Source: Flavipsychrobacter stenotrophus
GTDB lineage: Bacteria > Bacteroidota > Bacteroidia > Chitinophagales > Chitinophagaceae
Direction of reading: 5' to 3'
Length of the DNA: 64,000 bases
Assembly (NCBI RefSeq): GCF_002954265.1
Contig: NZ_PPSL01000006.1
Location: 310,001-374,000, forward strand
The notes below the pieces were generated by a model. The model was given only the letters and a program-made list of their open reading frames with translations, did no database searches and had not been told where the DNA came from. Each line of letters starts with the position of its first letter. The first letter of the stretch is position 1. Shown piece by piece: positions 53,655 to 61,298 of this stretch. The translations under genes were made by a program, and so were the position numbers.

Positions 53655-54023
53655 TTACTTCTGACCGCTCAGCAAGTCGCTGTATAGCCCTATGAACTCA
53701 CGGCCCATTTCTTTGGCTAATTCTGCCGATTTGAGGGCGAGGCGGGCACCGACATACGCGCCCGTGTACTCGAGGCCGCAGTCGTCCAGAACCCAACCGG
53801 AACCGGGAACATACTCAAACCATGGGAAGTACTTCCTCTGGTTGTCATCCTTATAATCAACCACCCAGTCACCGTTATTGGCCTCTACCAGCACCATTAG
53901 CTTATGATGGGCCACTAGTGCCTTGCCATACTTCTCGGCAAGCATTGATACATCAGGCAGCGCCGTACTGATATTGAGCTGCGCACATGCAGCCTCAAAA
54001 CTTGTAAATTTTACCTCTTTCAT
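53655..54023 (-). CDS. DGR target protein 2 (paralogue)
   Basis: 122 aa, same length as target 1. Variable residues 80-90 read D-D-C-G-L-E-Y-T-G-A-Y. The N-terminus (MKEVKFTSFEAACA) and YFPWFEYVPGSGWVL are nearly identical to target 1 while the middle differs, indicating an older duplication rather than an assembly copy. Likely first gene of the DGR operon. Confidence 0.9.
   Translation of the reverse strand: MKEVKFTSFEAACAQLNISTALPDVSMLAEKYGKALVAHHKLMVLVEANNGDWVVDYKDDNQRKYFPWFEYVPGSGWVLDDCGLEYTGAYVGARLALKSAELAKEMGREFIGLYSDLLSGQK
53744..53809 (-). repeat. DGR variable repeat VR2
   Basis: 66-bp core with 10 differences from TR, all at coding-strand adenines of TR. Seven of the ten sites are also changed in VR1, three to a different base. 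Confidence 0.92.
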
Positions 54024-54058
54024 TTTTGTTTATGGTTTTATGTAACTAAAAAAATATA

Positions 54059-54247
54059 CTAGTCTTCTATCCACCCGCACCTGTTACACCAGGCTACGGT
54101 ACACCCAATCGCCGCCACACACTTCCCTATACCAAGACATTCCATCAAATTACCTTCCGGTATAAACACTCTGTCGGCTGCGGTCGGTTGCAATACCTTT
54201 AGATGATCTGGTAATTGATCAGCCTGCATTTCATTTGGCTTGTTCAT
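54059..54247 (-). CDS. Small Cys-containing phage protein
   Basis: 62 aa. The C-terminal CLGIGKC ... GCTVAWCNRCGW contains five cysteines, probably metal-binding. Start directly follows the stop of the upstream gene. Confidence 0.5.
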   Translation of the reverse strand: MNKPNEMQADQLPDHLKVLQPTAADRVFIPEGNLMECLGIGKCVAAIGCTVAWCNRCGWIED

Positions 54248-54481
54248 TTATTCCTTATTTAAATACCGTTTAAATTGCTCTTCAAGAATGATCGGCCTGC
54301 TTTTCCCTGGATGGCCTTCAGAGTGGGTGAGGTGGAAACCCCTGCACTTATCGCAGGGGTAAAATCGCACCGGTATCACCTCCCTTGGTCTTTTCCGTAT
54401 TTTCTTCAGGGCTTCCTGTGCGTCCACATCATTTCTAAACCGCTTCTTACCACTTATACACCTGGTCATATGCCCTCCCAT
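54248..54481 (-). CDS. Small zinc-finger-like phage protein
   Basis: 77 aa, very basic, with CDKCRGFHLTH giving a C-x2-C-x3-H-x2-H finger. Met5 (MTRCISGKK) is an alternative start. Common type in early regions of Bacteroidota phages. Confidence 0.6.
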   Translation of the reverse strand: MGGHMTRCISGKKRFRNDVDAQEALKKIRKRPREVIPVRFYPCDKCRGFHLTHSEGHPGKSRPIILEEQFKRYLNKE

Positions 54482-54687
54482 TCATCACGGTCATCAATCT
54501 TTTTTATAGACTCTTCATCTATACACTTCATCACTATAGGTATAGCCAGTATAAAATATAGTGGAGTTACATCCCTATTTTGAACCGCTACCAGGCACAG
54601 AAATAAAGTCCCGAATACGCCTATAATAGCCCTTAATGCGTTTACCGATAGATTGTCCTTTGCAGGCTCGTTTTGATTGTTCGGCAT
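54466..54687 (-). CDS. Small membrane protein
   Basis: 73 aa with one or two hydrophobic segments (IIGVFGTLFLCLVAVQN and LYFILAIPIVM) and an acidic C-terminus. Overlaps the next gene by 16 bp. Function unknown. Confidence 0.5.
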   Translation of the reverse strand: MPNNQNEPAKDNLSVNALRAIIGVFGTLFLCLVAVQNRDVTPLYFILAIPIVMKCIDEESIKKIDDRDEWEGI

Positions 54688-54757
54688 GTTGTAGATTACT
54701 TAAGAAGGTGAGATAATGATCGTGTTTGGTTTCGCGGGTGGTCATTGCAGAGATCGT

Positions 54758-55291
54758 TTAAGCGGTTACCTCCAGTTTCTTCAGCTCCACGTAGAACTTT
54801 TCTTCCTGGGCAACCTTTATTCCCAGAGCAGAGAACTTTTTAGATAACTCTTCCTTATCCCGATCAGCCAGCAGCAATTCCTTGTTAGGCTCTTCTACAG
54901 TTCTCACATACGCGTCCAGTTTCTGTTCCTTCAGGCGGGCGGTCAGTATATCCAGTGTTACACCCGATAACGTTTTGATGCTTGGAGGGTCTTTACGGAA
55001 GCCTATTTTTGCATAAAGCGTATCGAAGCTCTTCATCTTGTCAGTCATAAGCTCATGACGCTTTTCAACGCTGTAGGCTTTTATGGTTGCGAATAGTAGC
55101 GCCTGTTCAGCCTTCACAAGATCAATGTCAGACGAGAAGTCTTCCTTAATAGCCTGTATTTCTTCCTCCAGTTCAGCATTCAGCTGGCTCAGCTTGATGT
55201 CATTTTGGCTGTAAGTGATCAGCGCCTTATCAAACTGCTCTTTAGTGATCTCTTTGCTCAGAGACTCGCTCTTTCTTTTGTTTCTGCTCAT
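54758..55291 (-). CDS. Host-nuclease inhibitor Gam-like
   Basis: 177 aa from ATG 55291 (MSRNKRKSES). A long coiled coil (residues about 25-100) followed by KIGFRKDPPSIKTL and the C-terminal VAQEEKFYVELKK is the Mu Gam pattern. Gam binds double-strand ends and blocks host exonucleases. Confidence 0.8.
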   Translation of the reverse strand: MSRNKRKSESLSKEITKEQFDKALITYSQNDIKLSQLNAELEEEIQAIKEDFSSDIDLVKAEQALLFATIKAYSVEKRHELMTDKMKSFDTLYAKIGFRKDPPSIKTLSGVTLDILTARLKEQKLDAYVRTVEEPNKELLLADRDKEELSKKFSALGIKVAQEEKFYVELKKLEVTA

Positions 55292-55292
55292 A

Positions 55293-55508
55293 TTAGTTGT
55301 TATTAATTGTTTTAATGATTTCTTTACCGCCATTGATGACGTTATTCACATGCGCCACCAGTTCCCATATTTCCTGTTGCAGCTCTTCTTGCTGTTCCGG
55401 TGCAGCATCCTTTTTAAGGCGTCGCAGTACAGCTATTTCACGCAGCAGCGCACTTGCCTTTTCCTTATCGCTGCCACTCAGGGCATTGATGTCTATTTTC
55501 TGTCTCAT
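55293..55508 (-). CDS. Hypothetical early phage protein
   Basis: 71 aa, helical (LLREIAVLRRLKKDAAPEQQ), probably a coiled-coil hairpin. One base before the Gam gene start. No family recognised. Confidence 0.5.
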   Translation of the reverse strand: MRQKIDINALSGSDKEKASALLREIAVLRRLKKDAAPEQQEELQQEIWELVAHVNNVINGGKEIIKTINNN

Positions 55509-55840
55509 ATGAATAGGGGTTCTTTACTTTTTTTGTCAATCGATTGAATGATCCCGTTTAGGATCGTCGCTGGGTAGGGCTGCATCGGGAAAGGCTTGCT
55601 GTTCCAGAACTGTATGAACGCACGTGCTGTGCTGGCGTTGAGCGTTAGCGTATAATTCACCTGCTCTTTATTACACATAGTGCTTATCTGTTCATAAAAA
55701 TCACACACGTGGTCATGCCATAGCTGTTCTTGCTCATTTTCTGGTTTATATCCACTAATTACTGCTTCGTACAACGCAACCAGCATTTCAAGCTTTCTGT
55801 GGTCAATTTTTAGCCTTACTTTTCTATCCTGTTTAGCCAT
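55505..55840 (-). CDS. Hypothetical early phage protein
   Basis: 111 aa. Basic N-terminus (KQDRKVRLKIDHRK), helical core. Overlaps both neighbours by a few bases. No family recognised. Confidence 0.5.
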   Translation of the reverse strand: MAKQDRKVRLKIDHRKLEMLVALYEAVISGYKPENEQEQLWHDHVCDFYEQISTMCNKEQVNYTLTLNASTARAFIQFWNSKPFPMQPYPATILNGIIQSIDKKSKEPLFI

Positions 55841-56085
55841 TATTTCTTAATTATTACTTCGTTATAGGTTATTTCTTTACTCAGCGTCAGTCCGGCCACA
55901 AAGGCGGTGATCTTGAAGTGATATTCAAAGGAGGTGACAAAGCCTACCAGTTCTTCTTTTTCAGCGTCTGTTTTAAATAGGCTATACTCCGCAGGCCCTG
56001 TTTGTCTTATGCTGTAAACACCATCCACATCCCTTAGAGTGAAGCGTTTTATTTCGCTCAGCTGTGCTATTCCATTAGGCTGCAT
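55840..56085 (-). CDS. Hypothetical early phage protein
   Basis: 81 aa beta-rich protein. Overlaps the upstream 166-aa gene by 11 bp. Function unknown. Confidence 0.5.
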   Translation of the reverse strand: MQPNGIAQLSEIKRFTLRDVDGVYSIRQTGPAEYSLFKTDAEKEELVGFVTSFEYHFKITAFVAGLTLSKEITYNEVIIKK

Positions 56086-56575
56086 GGCTCACCTCCTTTC
56101 CTTTATTCCCACCCGTTGTCATGGTGAGCCTCGCCGAACCATTCTTGTCATCCTGAGCCCCGCCGAAGGACGAACCATCGGTGATCAGGTCTAGCACACC
56201 ACACAATTGCTCCAGCAGCGTCAGGTAGGTAGGATGATCTTCTCGGAAAACATTCAGGTGCATATCGTGGTACACGTTGTAGCGTTCGTTGATGGTTACC
56301 TTATGCAGGAAGGGGAGAATTGTCCAGTGATCATACTGCCGCCAGTTCAGGTTCCACCATCGCAGTACTTTGGGTTCCATCCACAGGCTTTCGCTTTCCC
56401 TCTGGCTTATGCCTGCCTTGTGTAGGTTTTTCACAAGCCACTCTCTGCCCATATCCAGTTTCAGGTTCAGCAGCTGCTCAGGCATCAATCCTGTAAACTG
56501 CATTACCGCCGCTTCATCAGCCTTAAACTGAGCCCTCCAGTACCCCGTCTTACTTACCTTTTTTGCGTTTCTCAT
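56075..56575 (-). CDS. Hypothetical early phage protein
   Basis: 166 aa, Trp-rich (KVLRWWNLNWRQYDHWTILP). The segment coding residues about 122-150 contains stretches resembling host dispersed repeats (CCTGAGCCCCGCCGAAGGACGAACC on the plus strand, split here as CCTGAGCC and CGAAGGACGAACC), so the C-terminus may derive from repeat DNA. Overlaps MuB-like gene by one base. Confidence 0.5.
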   Translation of the reverse strand: MRNAKKVSKTGYWRAQFKADEAAVMQFTGLMPEQLLNLKLDMGREWLVKNLHKAGISQRESESLWMEPKVLRWWNLNWRQYDHWTILPFLHKVTINERYNVYHDMHLNVFREDHPTYLTLLEQLCGVLDLITDGSSFGGAQDDKNGSARLTMTTGGNKGKEVSHAA

Positions 56576-57498
56576 TAGGCAGCCTTTTTAGTTGCATTCA
56601 TACGCTTGTGCTTTGCCACTTCCTTCCTAAGCACCCTCAGAGACAACCCCGAACGGGTCAATATATCCTTGCGCAATTGCGTATCAGCTTCCGGCAGGTT
56701 CAGTTGCAGTATCTGCAAGGCCGTTTCCTTGCGCATTACCGATACAGAAGCCTCACTATCATACTGCTCGGTAATAGCCTGAAATTTGCGGTTAAAACGG
56801 TCAAACAATGCCTCCCAACCCAGCTTACGTTTAGCCAGCATCTTATTGATCTTCACGCCCAGTGTATCATCACCTATTATGTACCAACCTGTGCCGCCCT
56901 CAGTCACATCATACAGCCCCTTTATTTCCATCCAGCAGTTATCATTCATGTAACCGGCATCATCCAGTACCACCAGTGGGTTTTGAAGGCGCAGCAATTC
57001 CAGTTCCACACGCTCCCTTATCTTCCGCACCTGGTCACCATGTTCAAGGCCAAGATTTTGAGCCATTTCACGCAGCAGATCAGCGCGGGTTATACCTTGT
57101 CTGCATTTCACATAGATCACGTTCTGATGAGTAGCCGCATACACCTCCGCGCTATGCGTTTTGCCTATCCCTACCAGGTCGCAATTGATTGCGCTAAGGC
57201 TATCCTGTTGGCACATGCTCAGCTGAGCAGTCACAAAGCCAAAAACGGCAGTTCTCGCAGTCTTCCACCCATTCTCACTCAGATCACAAAACAGCTTCTT
57301 GCCAATGCGCACCCATTCCACCTCACTCAGCACCTTATCAATGTCCCCTTTGCTTATCCGGCTGTAAGAACCCGGATTGATCTGCAAATACTGAGCATGA
57401 TTAGCTTGCTTATAACCACTGTCAGAATGTTGGCGCATTTTTAAGTCCTCAGCTATCGCCTTAGCTACCATTTGCTTGTGTGTCTGTGTGATCTGCAT
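56575..57498 (-). CDS. MuB-like transposition ATPase
   Basis: 307 aa. An N-terminal HTH (SYSRISKGDIDKVLSEVEW) precedes an AAA ATPase with Walker A GIGKTH (110-115) and Walker B LVVLDDAG. MuB selects target DNA, stimulates the transposase and gives target immunity. Coded downstream of the transposase as in Mu. Confidence 0.85.
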   Translation of the reverse strand: MQITQTHKQMVAKAIAEDLKMRQHSDSGYKQANHAQYLQINPGSYSRISKGDIDKVLSEVEWVRIGKKLFCDLSENGWKTARTAVFGFVTAQLSMCQQDSLSAINCDLVGIGKTHSAEVYAATHQNVIYVKCRQGITRADLLREMAQNLGLEHGDQVRKIRERVELELLRLQNPLVVLDDAGYMNDNCWMEIKGLYDVTEGGTGWYIIGDDTLGVKINKMLAKRKLGWEALFDRFNRKFQAITEQYDSEASVSVMRKETALQILQLNLPEADTQLRKDILTRSGLSLRVLRKEVAKHKRMNATKKAA

Positions 57499-57533
57499 AA
57501 CGTATGATATTTTATGTTAATTAAATAGTGCTT

Positions 57534-57812
57534 TTATTTTCCTGCGGTAGCTACTTCCTGAAGAACTTTTAACAGGGTTTGCTCTACTACGCTACCCTCA
57601 ATCGGCCCTTGGAAATCAGTCGGCCCTTGAAAATTTTGAATGTTGATTACCGTCACTTTACGGCCTAACAGCATGTCCATTTCATACATGAACTTGAAAA
57701 AATCTTCCTGCGTCATGCGCTCAATTAGATCAGTTGCTGTTCCTTGCAGGTAGCATACATCTGTAGCCATCCCCGATACTTTTACCCTCTGAACAAACCC
57801 TAATAGTGTCAT
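57534..57812 (-). CDS. Small phage protein between transposase and MuB
   Basis: 92 aa (possibly starting at Met15). Contains EDFFKFMYEMDMLLGRKVTVI, helical then beta. No family recognised. Confidence 0.5.
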   Translation of the reverse strand: MTLLGFVQRVKVSGMATDVCYLQGTATDLIERMTQEDFFKFMYEMDMLLGRKVTVINIQNFQGPTDFQGPIEGSVVEQTLLKVLQEVATAGK

Positions 57813-57850
57813 TTTTAAGCTTTTAAGTGATTATTTGAATAGATTTTCGG

Positions 57851-59935
57851 CTATAATGCCCACTGGGCGGCACTTTCAATAGAATTGCCATTCGGTACAC
57901 TTACCACGCTAACCCCCTCTTTTTGCTTATACCCCCCCCTTTTACTCGTCTTTTTTGGCACAAAACCCACATTATCAGGCTCCTCAAACTCGTCAGAAGT
58001 GCTGTTTACTACCACCTCTTCCACCACTTTTAGCGTCTCGCCCGCTTCAAAACCATCAAATCTGGCAGTCCCAAGTACCGAATAGCTGCCTTGCGTCTCA
58101 CGTACCATCTTATCAAATGCTGCCTGATACGCCCACTGCTTGTCAGCATTCGCCCTGTCAGCATCGGTCATTTCTGCCTGTGCCTCCTGGAATGGGATCA
58201 CCTTTGTTGCCTCAGCAATGAATTTGCCATATTGATACAGGTAAACCTTTTCTATACCCTCTGGTCCGGGGATGTAGTATGCGTCAAACTTCCATGTCTT
58301 CAGTTCGCGCAGTATGTTGATGTTCGGTAGGCGGTAGCTATTTTTCATTACCTGCACGTACCCGCGTTTGATGCTCGTTTCTCGGGCCTTGTAGCCTACG
58401 TAAGGCATTATTGCCGATGTGGCATGGTGCACAAGGTTCGGGTTCTGGCAGTTTTCCAGTACGTCCCATCTGCTCATGCCGGGGTATAGTTCCTGGTTCG
58501 GGTGCAGCGAATTGTTCCAGCTGTTGATGTCGTCCAGATCGTTCTGTATGATCTGCTCGTAAGCATACCTCACCTTGTCCTTATCTGTATTCAGGCGGTT
58601 GGCTATGTTACGGGCGTAAAACCTGCCTTGGAACCCCGGGCGCTTATTGTCGAAGGTGTATTTCTTCTGGCGGAAGATGTGCTCCATTCTTTTCTCAGGC
58701 GCATTACCACCCAGGCACACACGTACATGCTTAAACAGGTTACCGGCGGTAAGAATATCGTCTTCAAACTGGCCGTCCACTTCCTTACCCATCATTTGGG
58801 CAGTCAGGTGGCGTTCCATTTCTATTTCAAATGGCATACCCCAACCGTTGCATAGTATTGTTTGGAACATATCGCGGAAGGCTTCCCTCAGCAATTCCAC
58901 GTTCTTATCTGTGCTGAAAGCCTTGCCTATAATCGCACCGCTGGCCACATCAGCTATCTGGTAAGTTTTAGCAGGGCGGTTACCGGTCATATCCTTAAAT
59001 GGTAGGTCGCGGTCATCCATTGTTAGCTTGCTAAAAGCATATACCGGTGCCATACGTTGCACATATGGGCGGTGAAGCGCACGCCACTGTAGGTTATTGA
59101 GCCTCTTTTTATTGATAGCTATCTGCGCTGCCGGTCTCTTCAGGTAGAAGTCAACTGTACTTTCACCCAGTGGAAATGGCTCACCTTTTACATAGAATTC
59201 CTGCGGGTTAAACACCTCACCGGTATTAATATCCACCACCTGTAGTTTGTTGTAGATGAAGTCGCGGTACATGCGGCATACTTCCACCAGTGTCGTTTCC
59301 TGTTTCATAAAGTACAGGCTCACTATCAGGTTTTCAATTTTTGGCGTCACCTTGCGGGTGTTCTGGTTACCAAACTTCTTACTGATCAGCGCCACCGGCC
59401 CTTCCGAATTGTACTTAGCCAGCAGCTTGCGCAGTGGATCATATGCCTTCGGTAGTTTAGGGTTTACCGGTCTGTCTCCCTGATGCAGATCAATTACATA
59501 TTCCCAAAAGGTCTTAATACTGATGCCCAAAGTATCTTTCAGCATCTTGCGGTCCGTTAGTACCAGGTTGATCATGTTAAGCCATTCAGCCTGTCGGGTA
59601 TACACCTGCTGTGCATCCAGTGGTAAGTGTCCACCACCGGCTTTTATGTGACCGGCGAATATATTAGCTGCCTTATAGTCCACACTGATCAGCTTAGTTA
59701 TCGGCTGCTTTGAGATATACTTATGTAGATCATTGCCGTATTTGGCTGTTATTTTCTCCTGGCATTTAGCCGGTATAGTATCGAATTCTATAAGTACTCC
59801 GTTACCATTACCACCCCTGCCATGCACCCGCATAAGTTGGGTCTTATGGTACTTGTAGTTACTTTCCGTCATGAAGTCCGGAACTAACTCACTATACTCT
59901 AAACAGATTATGGTTGTGTGTGCTAAATATCTCAT
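57851..59935 (-). CDS. MuA-like transposase
   Basis: 694 aa. A central integrase/RNase H catalytic domain begins near residue 285, with the first acidic residue in KLTMDDRD and a following YQIADVASGAIIG strand. The next acidic segment is FEIEMERHL, then EKRMEHIF for the final Glu. A beta-barrel (Mu-transposase C-terminal-like) domain follows, with VPNGNSI near the C-terminus. It catalyses cut and strand transfer for lysogenisation and replicative transposition. First large early gene. Confidence 0.9.
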   Translation of the reverse strand: MRYLAHTTIICLEYSELVPDFMTESNYKYHKTQLMRVHGRGGNGNGVLIEFDTIPAKCQEKITAKYGNDLHKYISKQPITKLISVDYKAANIFAGHIKAGGGHLPLDAQQVYTRQAEWLNMINLVLTDRKMLKDTLGISIKTFWEYVIDLHQGDRPVNPKLPKAYDPLRKLLAKYNSEGPVALISKKFGNQNTRKVTPKIENLIVSLYFMKQETTLVEVCRMYRDFIYNKLQVVDINTGEVFNPQEFYVKGEPFPLGESTVDFYLKRPAAQIAINKKRLNNLQWRALHRPYVQRMAPVYAFSKLTMDDRDLPFKDMTGNRPAKTYQIADVASGAIIGKAFSTDKNVELLREAFRDMFQTILCNGWGMPFEIEMERHLTAQMMGKEVDGQFEDDILTAGNLFKHVRVCLGGNAPEKRMEHIFRQKKYTFDNKRPGFQGRFYARNIANRLNTDKDKVRYAYEQIIQNDLDDINSWNNSLHPNQELYPGMSRWDVLENCQNPNLVHHATSAIMPYVGYKARETSIKRGYVQVMKNSYRLPNINILRELKTWKFDAYYIPGPEGIEKVYLYQYGKFIAEATKVIPFQEAQAEMTDADRANADKQWAYQAAFDKMVRETQGSYSVLGTARFDGFEAGETLKVVEEVVVNSTSDEFEEPDNVGFVPKKTSKRGGYKQKEGVSVVSVPNGNSIESAAQWAL

Positions 59936-59946
59936 CGGAATCAGGT

Positions 59947-60192
59947 TTACTTGTTCACTTTCGCTTTTACATCATTCATCAACTTGCTCATACCCTCCTG
60001 TAGAAGATCATCAGCAAGTGTTACTCGCTTAGCTTTTTCACCTGTACCCCGTTTCCCTGCACGTACCTTATTCACAAGGTCAACGCTCGTATTGGTAACT
60101 AGTGCGGTCATTCTGGGCGGTACTGTTACTTCAATGCTGGTCGCAAATGATCCCTTACTTGTTTGCTTGACGTTTGAATTCATAATACTCAT
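59947..60192 (-). CDS. Small early protein in Ner position
   Basis: About 81 aa from ATG 60192 (or ATG 60183). Middle and C-terminus are basic and helical (KVRAGKRGTGEKAKRVTLAD). It is the first gene after the early promoter, where Mu codes the Ner regulator. No HTH motif is clear. Confidence 0.55.
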   Translation of the reverse strand: MSIMNSNVKQTSKGSFATSIEVTVPPRMTALVTNTSVDLVNKVRAGKRGTGEKAKRVTLADDLLQEGMSKLMNDVKAKVNK

Positions 60193-60210
60193 ATCTTTGT
60201 CTTCAAAATC

Positions 60211-60218
60211 TATATTTG
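60211..60218 (+). promoter_or_regulatory. -7 element of the repressor promoter
   Basis: TATATTTG on the plus strand. No TTTG 19 nt upstream, so a weaker promoter is expected. The predicted start (about 60225) lies just before operator O1. Confidence 0.45.
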
Positions 60219-60223
60219 TAGGA

Positions 60224-60254
60224 CAAAAATACAAACAAGTTTGAATTAAACAAA
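60224..60254 (-). promoter_or_regulatory. Early (transposase) promoter
   Basis: Minus strand: TTTG (60254-60251), 19-nt spacer, TATTTTTG (60231-60224). This fits TTTG-N19-TAnnTTTG, the main Bacteroidota promoter, exactly. Start near 60217, about 25 nt before the first early gene. Operator O1 lies in the spacer and O2 covers the -33 box. Confidence 0.8.
60232..60243. promoter_or_regulatory. Repressor operator O1
   Basis: Perfect 12-bp palindrome CAAACAAGTTTG (CAAAC-N2-GTTTG), followed by AATT as in O2. Lies in the early promoter spacer. Confidence 0.7.
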
Positions 60255-60262
60255 CAAGTTTG
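60251..60262. promoter_or_regulatory. Repressor operator O2
   Basis: Same palindrome as O1, 19 bp further right, covering the -33 box of the early promoter. Confidence 0.7.
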
Positions 60263-60289
60263 AATTTATTTTTTCAAATACTCATTTAC

Positions 60290-61267
60290 ATGGAAACATT
60301 TAAGTCAAGATTACAAGAGCTTTTATCGGCTGAAAACCTTACCGTTCCTGCGTTTGCAATAGAATTAGGTTACGATAATCCGGAGAAGATTTACCGGTTA
60401 ATGAGAGATGAGAACAATAAGCCTTCATTCGATATTTTGCAGGCAATTTCAAACAAGTTTGTCAATTGGAACCTCAATTGGGTCGTAACAGGCAAGGGAA
60501 ATAAGCATCTTACCCCCGTCACAAATGGCAGTTCTGAGACAATAATCGGCTCTAATCAGCCAGAACCTACCCCTGCAAATAGCCTAAAACTATCCCCAAA
60601 ACTATCCGCAACACCGTCCCCAACTCCTAAAAACAGAGAGTATACGCCATCAAATAATAATTCTTTCGTAAATGAAAGTAGCCTGATATATGGCGCTAAA
60701 GCACCCCAGATAATCACTATAAACGAGCATGGAATAGACAACATCGTGTATGTACCGGTGAAGGCTCGTGCAGGCTATCTACTAGGCAATGGTGATCAGG
60801 AATACATCTCTGATTTACCTACTTTCCGCATGCCAGGCTTGAACCATTCTACATACCGCATGTTTGAGACAGAAGGGGTATCAATGGCACCCACTTTATC
60901 CGATCGCGATCGTGTTATTGGTCAGTGGGTGGAGAACTTCGACAATATCCGTGAAAACCGCATCCACGTAGTGGTTACGCGCAGTGGGGTATTGGTAAAG
61001 AGGGTACTAAACCGCCTTAAAGAGAGGGGGAAAATCTACCTGAAATCAGATACTATATCGCACCGTCATGACCACCCCATTATAGAGATTGATCCGGAGG
61101 ACATACAGGAACTATGGTACGTAAACATGAAGGTCTCTTCAGACCTCTCAGAACCCGCCGAAATCTACGAGCGAGTATCAGAATTAGAGCTTAACCAGCA
61201 ACTAATGATGAAGAAACTAGGCATTGAGACACCCCGGTTAAAGCAAAAGCCTTCAAACGACGTTTAA
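60290..61267 (+). CDS. LexA/CI-like phage repressor (self-cleaving)
   Basis: 325 aa from ATG 60290. N-terminal HTH (about 1-70, NLTVPAFAIELGYDNPEKIYRLM), Pro/Ser/Thr-rich linker (75-120), C-terminal S24 peptidase. The likely self-cleavage bond is Ala161-Gly162 in VKARAGYLLG; the catalytic dyad is Ser198 (EGVSMAPT) and Lys237 (GVLVKRVL). Cleavage upon RecA activation would induce the prophage. A third operator palindrome lies in its own coding sequence at 60450. It is divergent from the transposase operon. Confidence 0.88.
   Translation: METFKSRLQELLSAENLTVPAFAIELGYDNPEKIYRLMRDENNKPSFDILQAISNKFVNWNLNWVVTGKGNKHLTPVTNGSSETIIGSNQPEPTPANSLKLSPKLSATPSPTPKNREYTPSNNNSFVNESSLIYGAKAPQIITINEHGIDNIVYVPVKARAGYLLGNGDQEYISDLPTFRMPGLNHSTYRMFETEGVSMAPTLSDRDRVIGQWVENFDNIRENRIHVVVTRSGVLVKRVLNRLKERGKIYLKSDTISHRHDHPIIEIDPEDIQELWYVNMKVSSDLSEPAEIYERVSELELNQQLMMKKLGIETPRLKQKPSNDV
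60450..60461. promoter_or_regulatory. Internal operator-like palindrome O3
   Basis: Third exact CAAACAAGTTTG, inside the repressor gene (codons coding NKFVN). Could serve as an auxiliary operator for autoregulation or looping with O1/O2. Confidence 0.5.
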
Positions 61268-61298
61268 AGGCTCTCCCGGTTAAAGCAGAATTAAAGCA
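61236..61298 (+). repeat. TTAAAGCA repeats at the repressor-side prophage end
   Basis: GGTTAAAGCA occurs at 61236-61245 and 61278-61287, and ATTAAAGCA at 61290-61298. Clustered short repeats at a Mu-type terminus are candidates for transposase binding sites. No exact inverted copies are seen at the other end. Confidence 0.45.
61248..61272 (+). terminator. Hairpin at the end of the repressor gene
   Basis: AGCCTTCAAACG and CGTTTAAAGGCT pair with one mismatch around a single base; includes the stop codon. No T-run follows, so termination would be weak. Confidence 0.4.

Larger units (their letters stand above)
52055..54023 (-). other. Diversity-generating retroelement (DGR) locus
   Basis: Order on the minus strand: target gene 2 (with VR2), target gene 1 (with VR1), TR, RT, then the overlapping 97-aa gene. 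VR and TR share 66-bp cores that differ only at TR adenines (coding strand). Both targets, TR and RT are within 2 kb. Confidence 0.93.
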
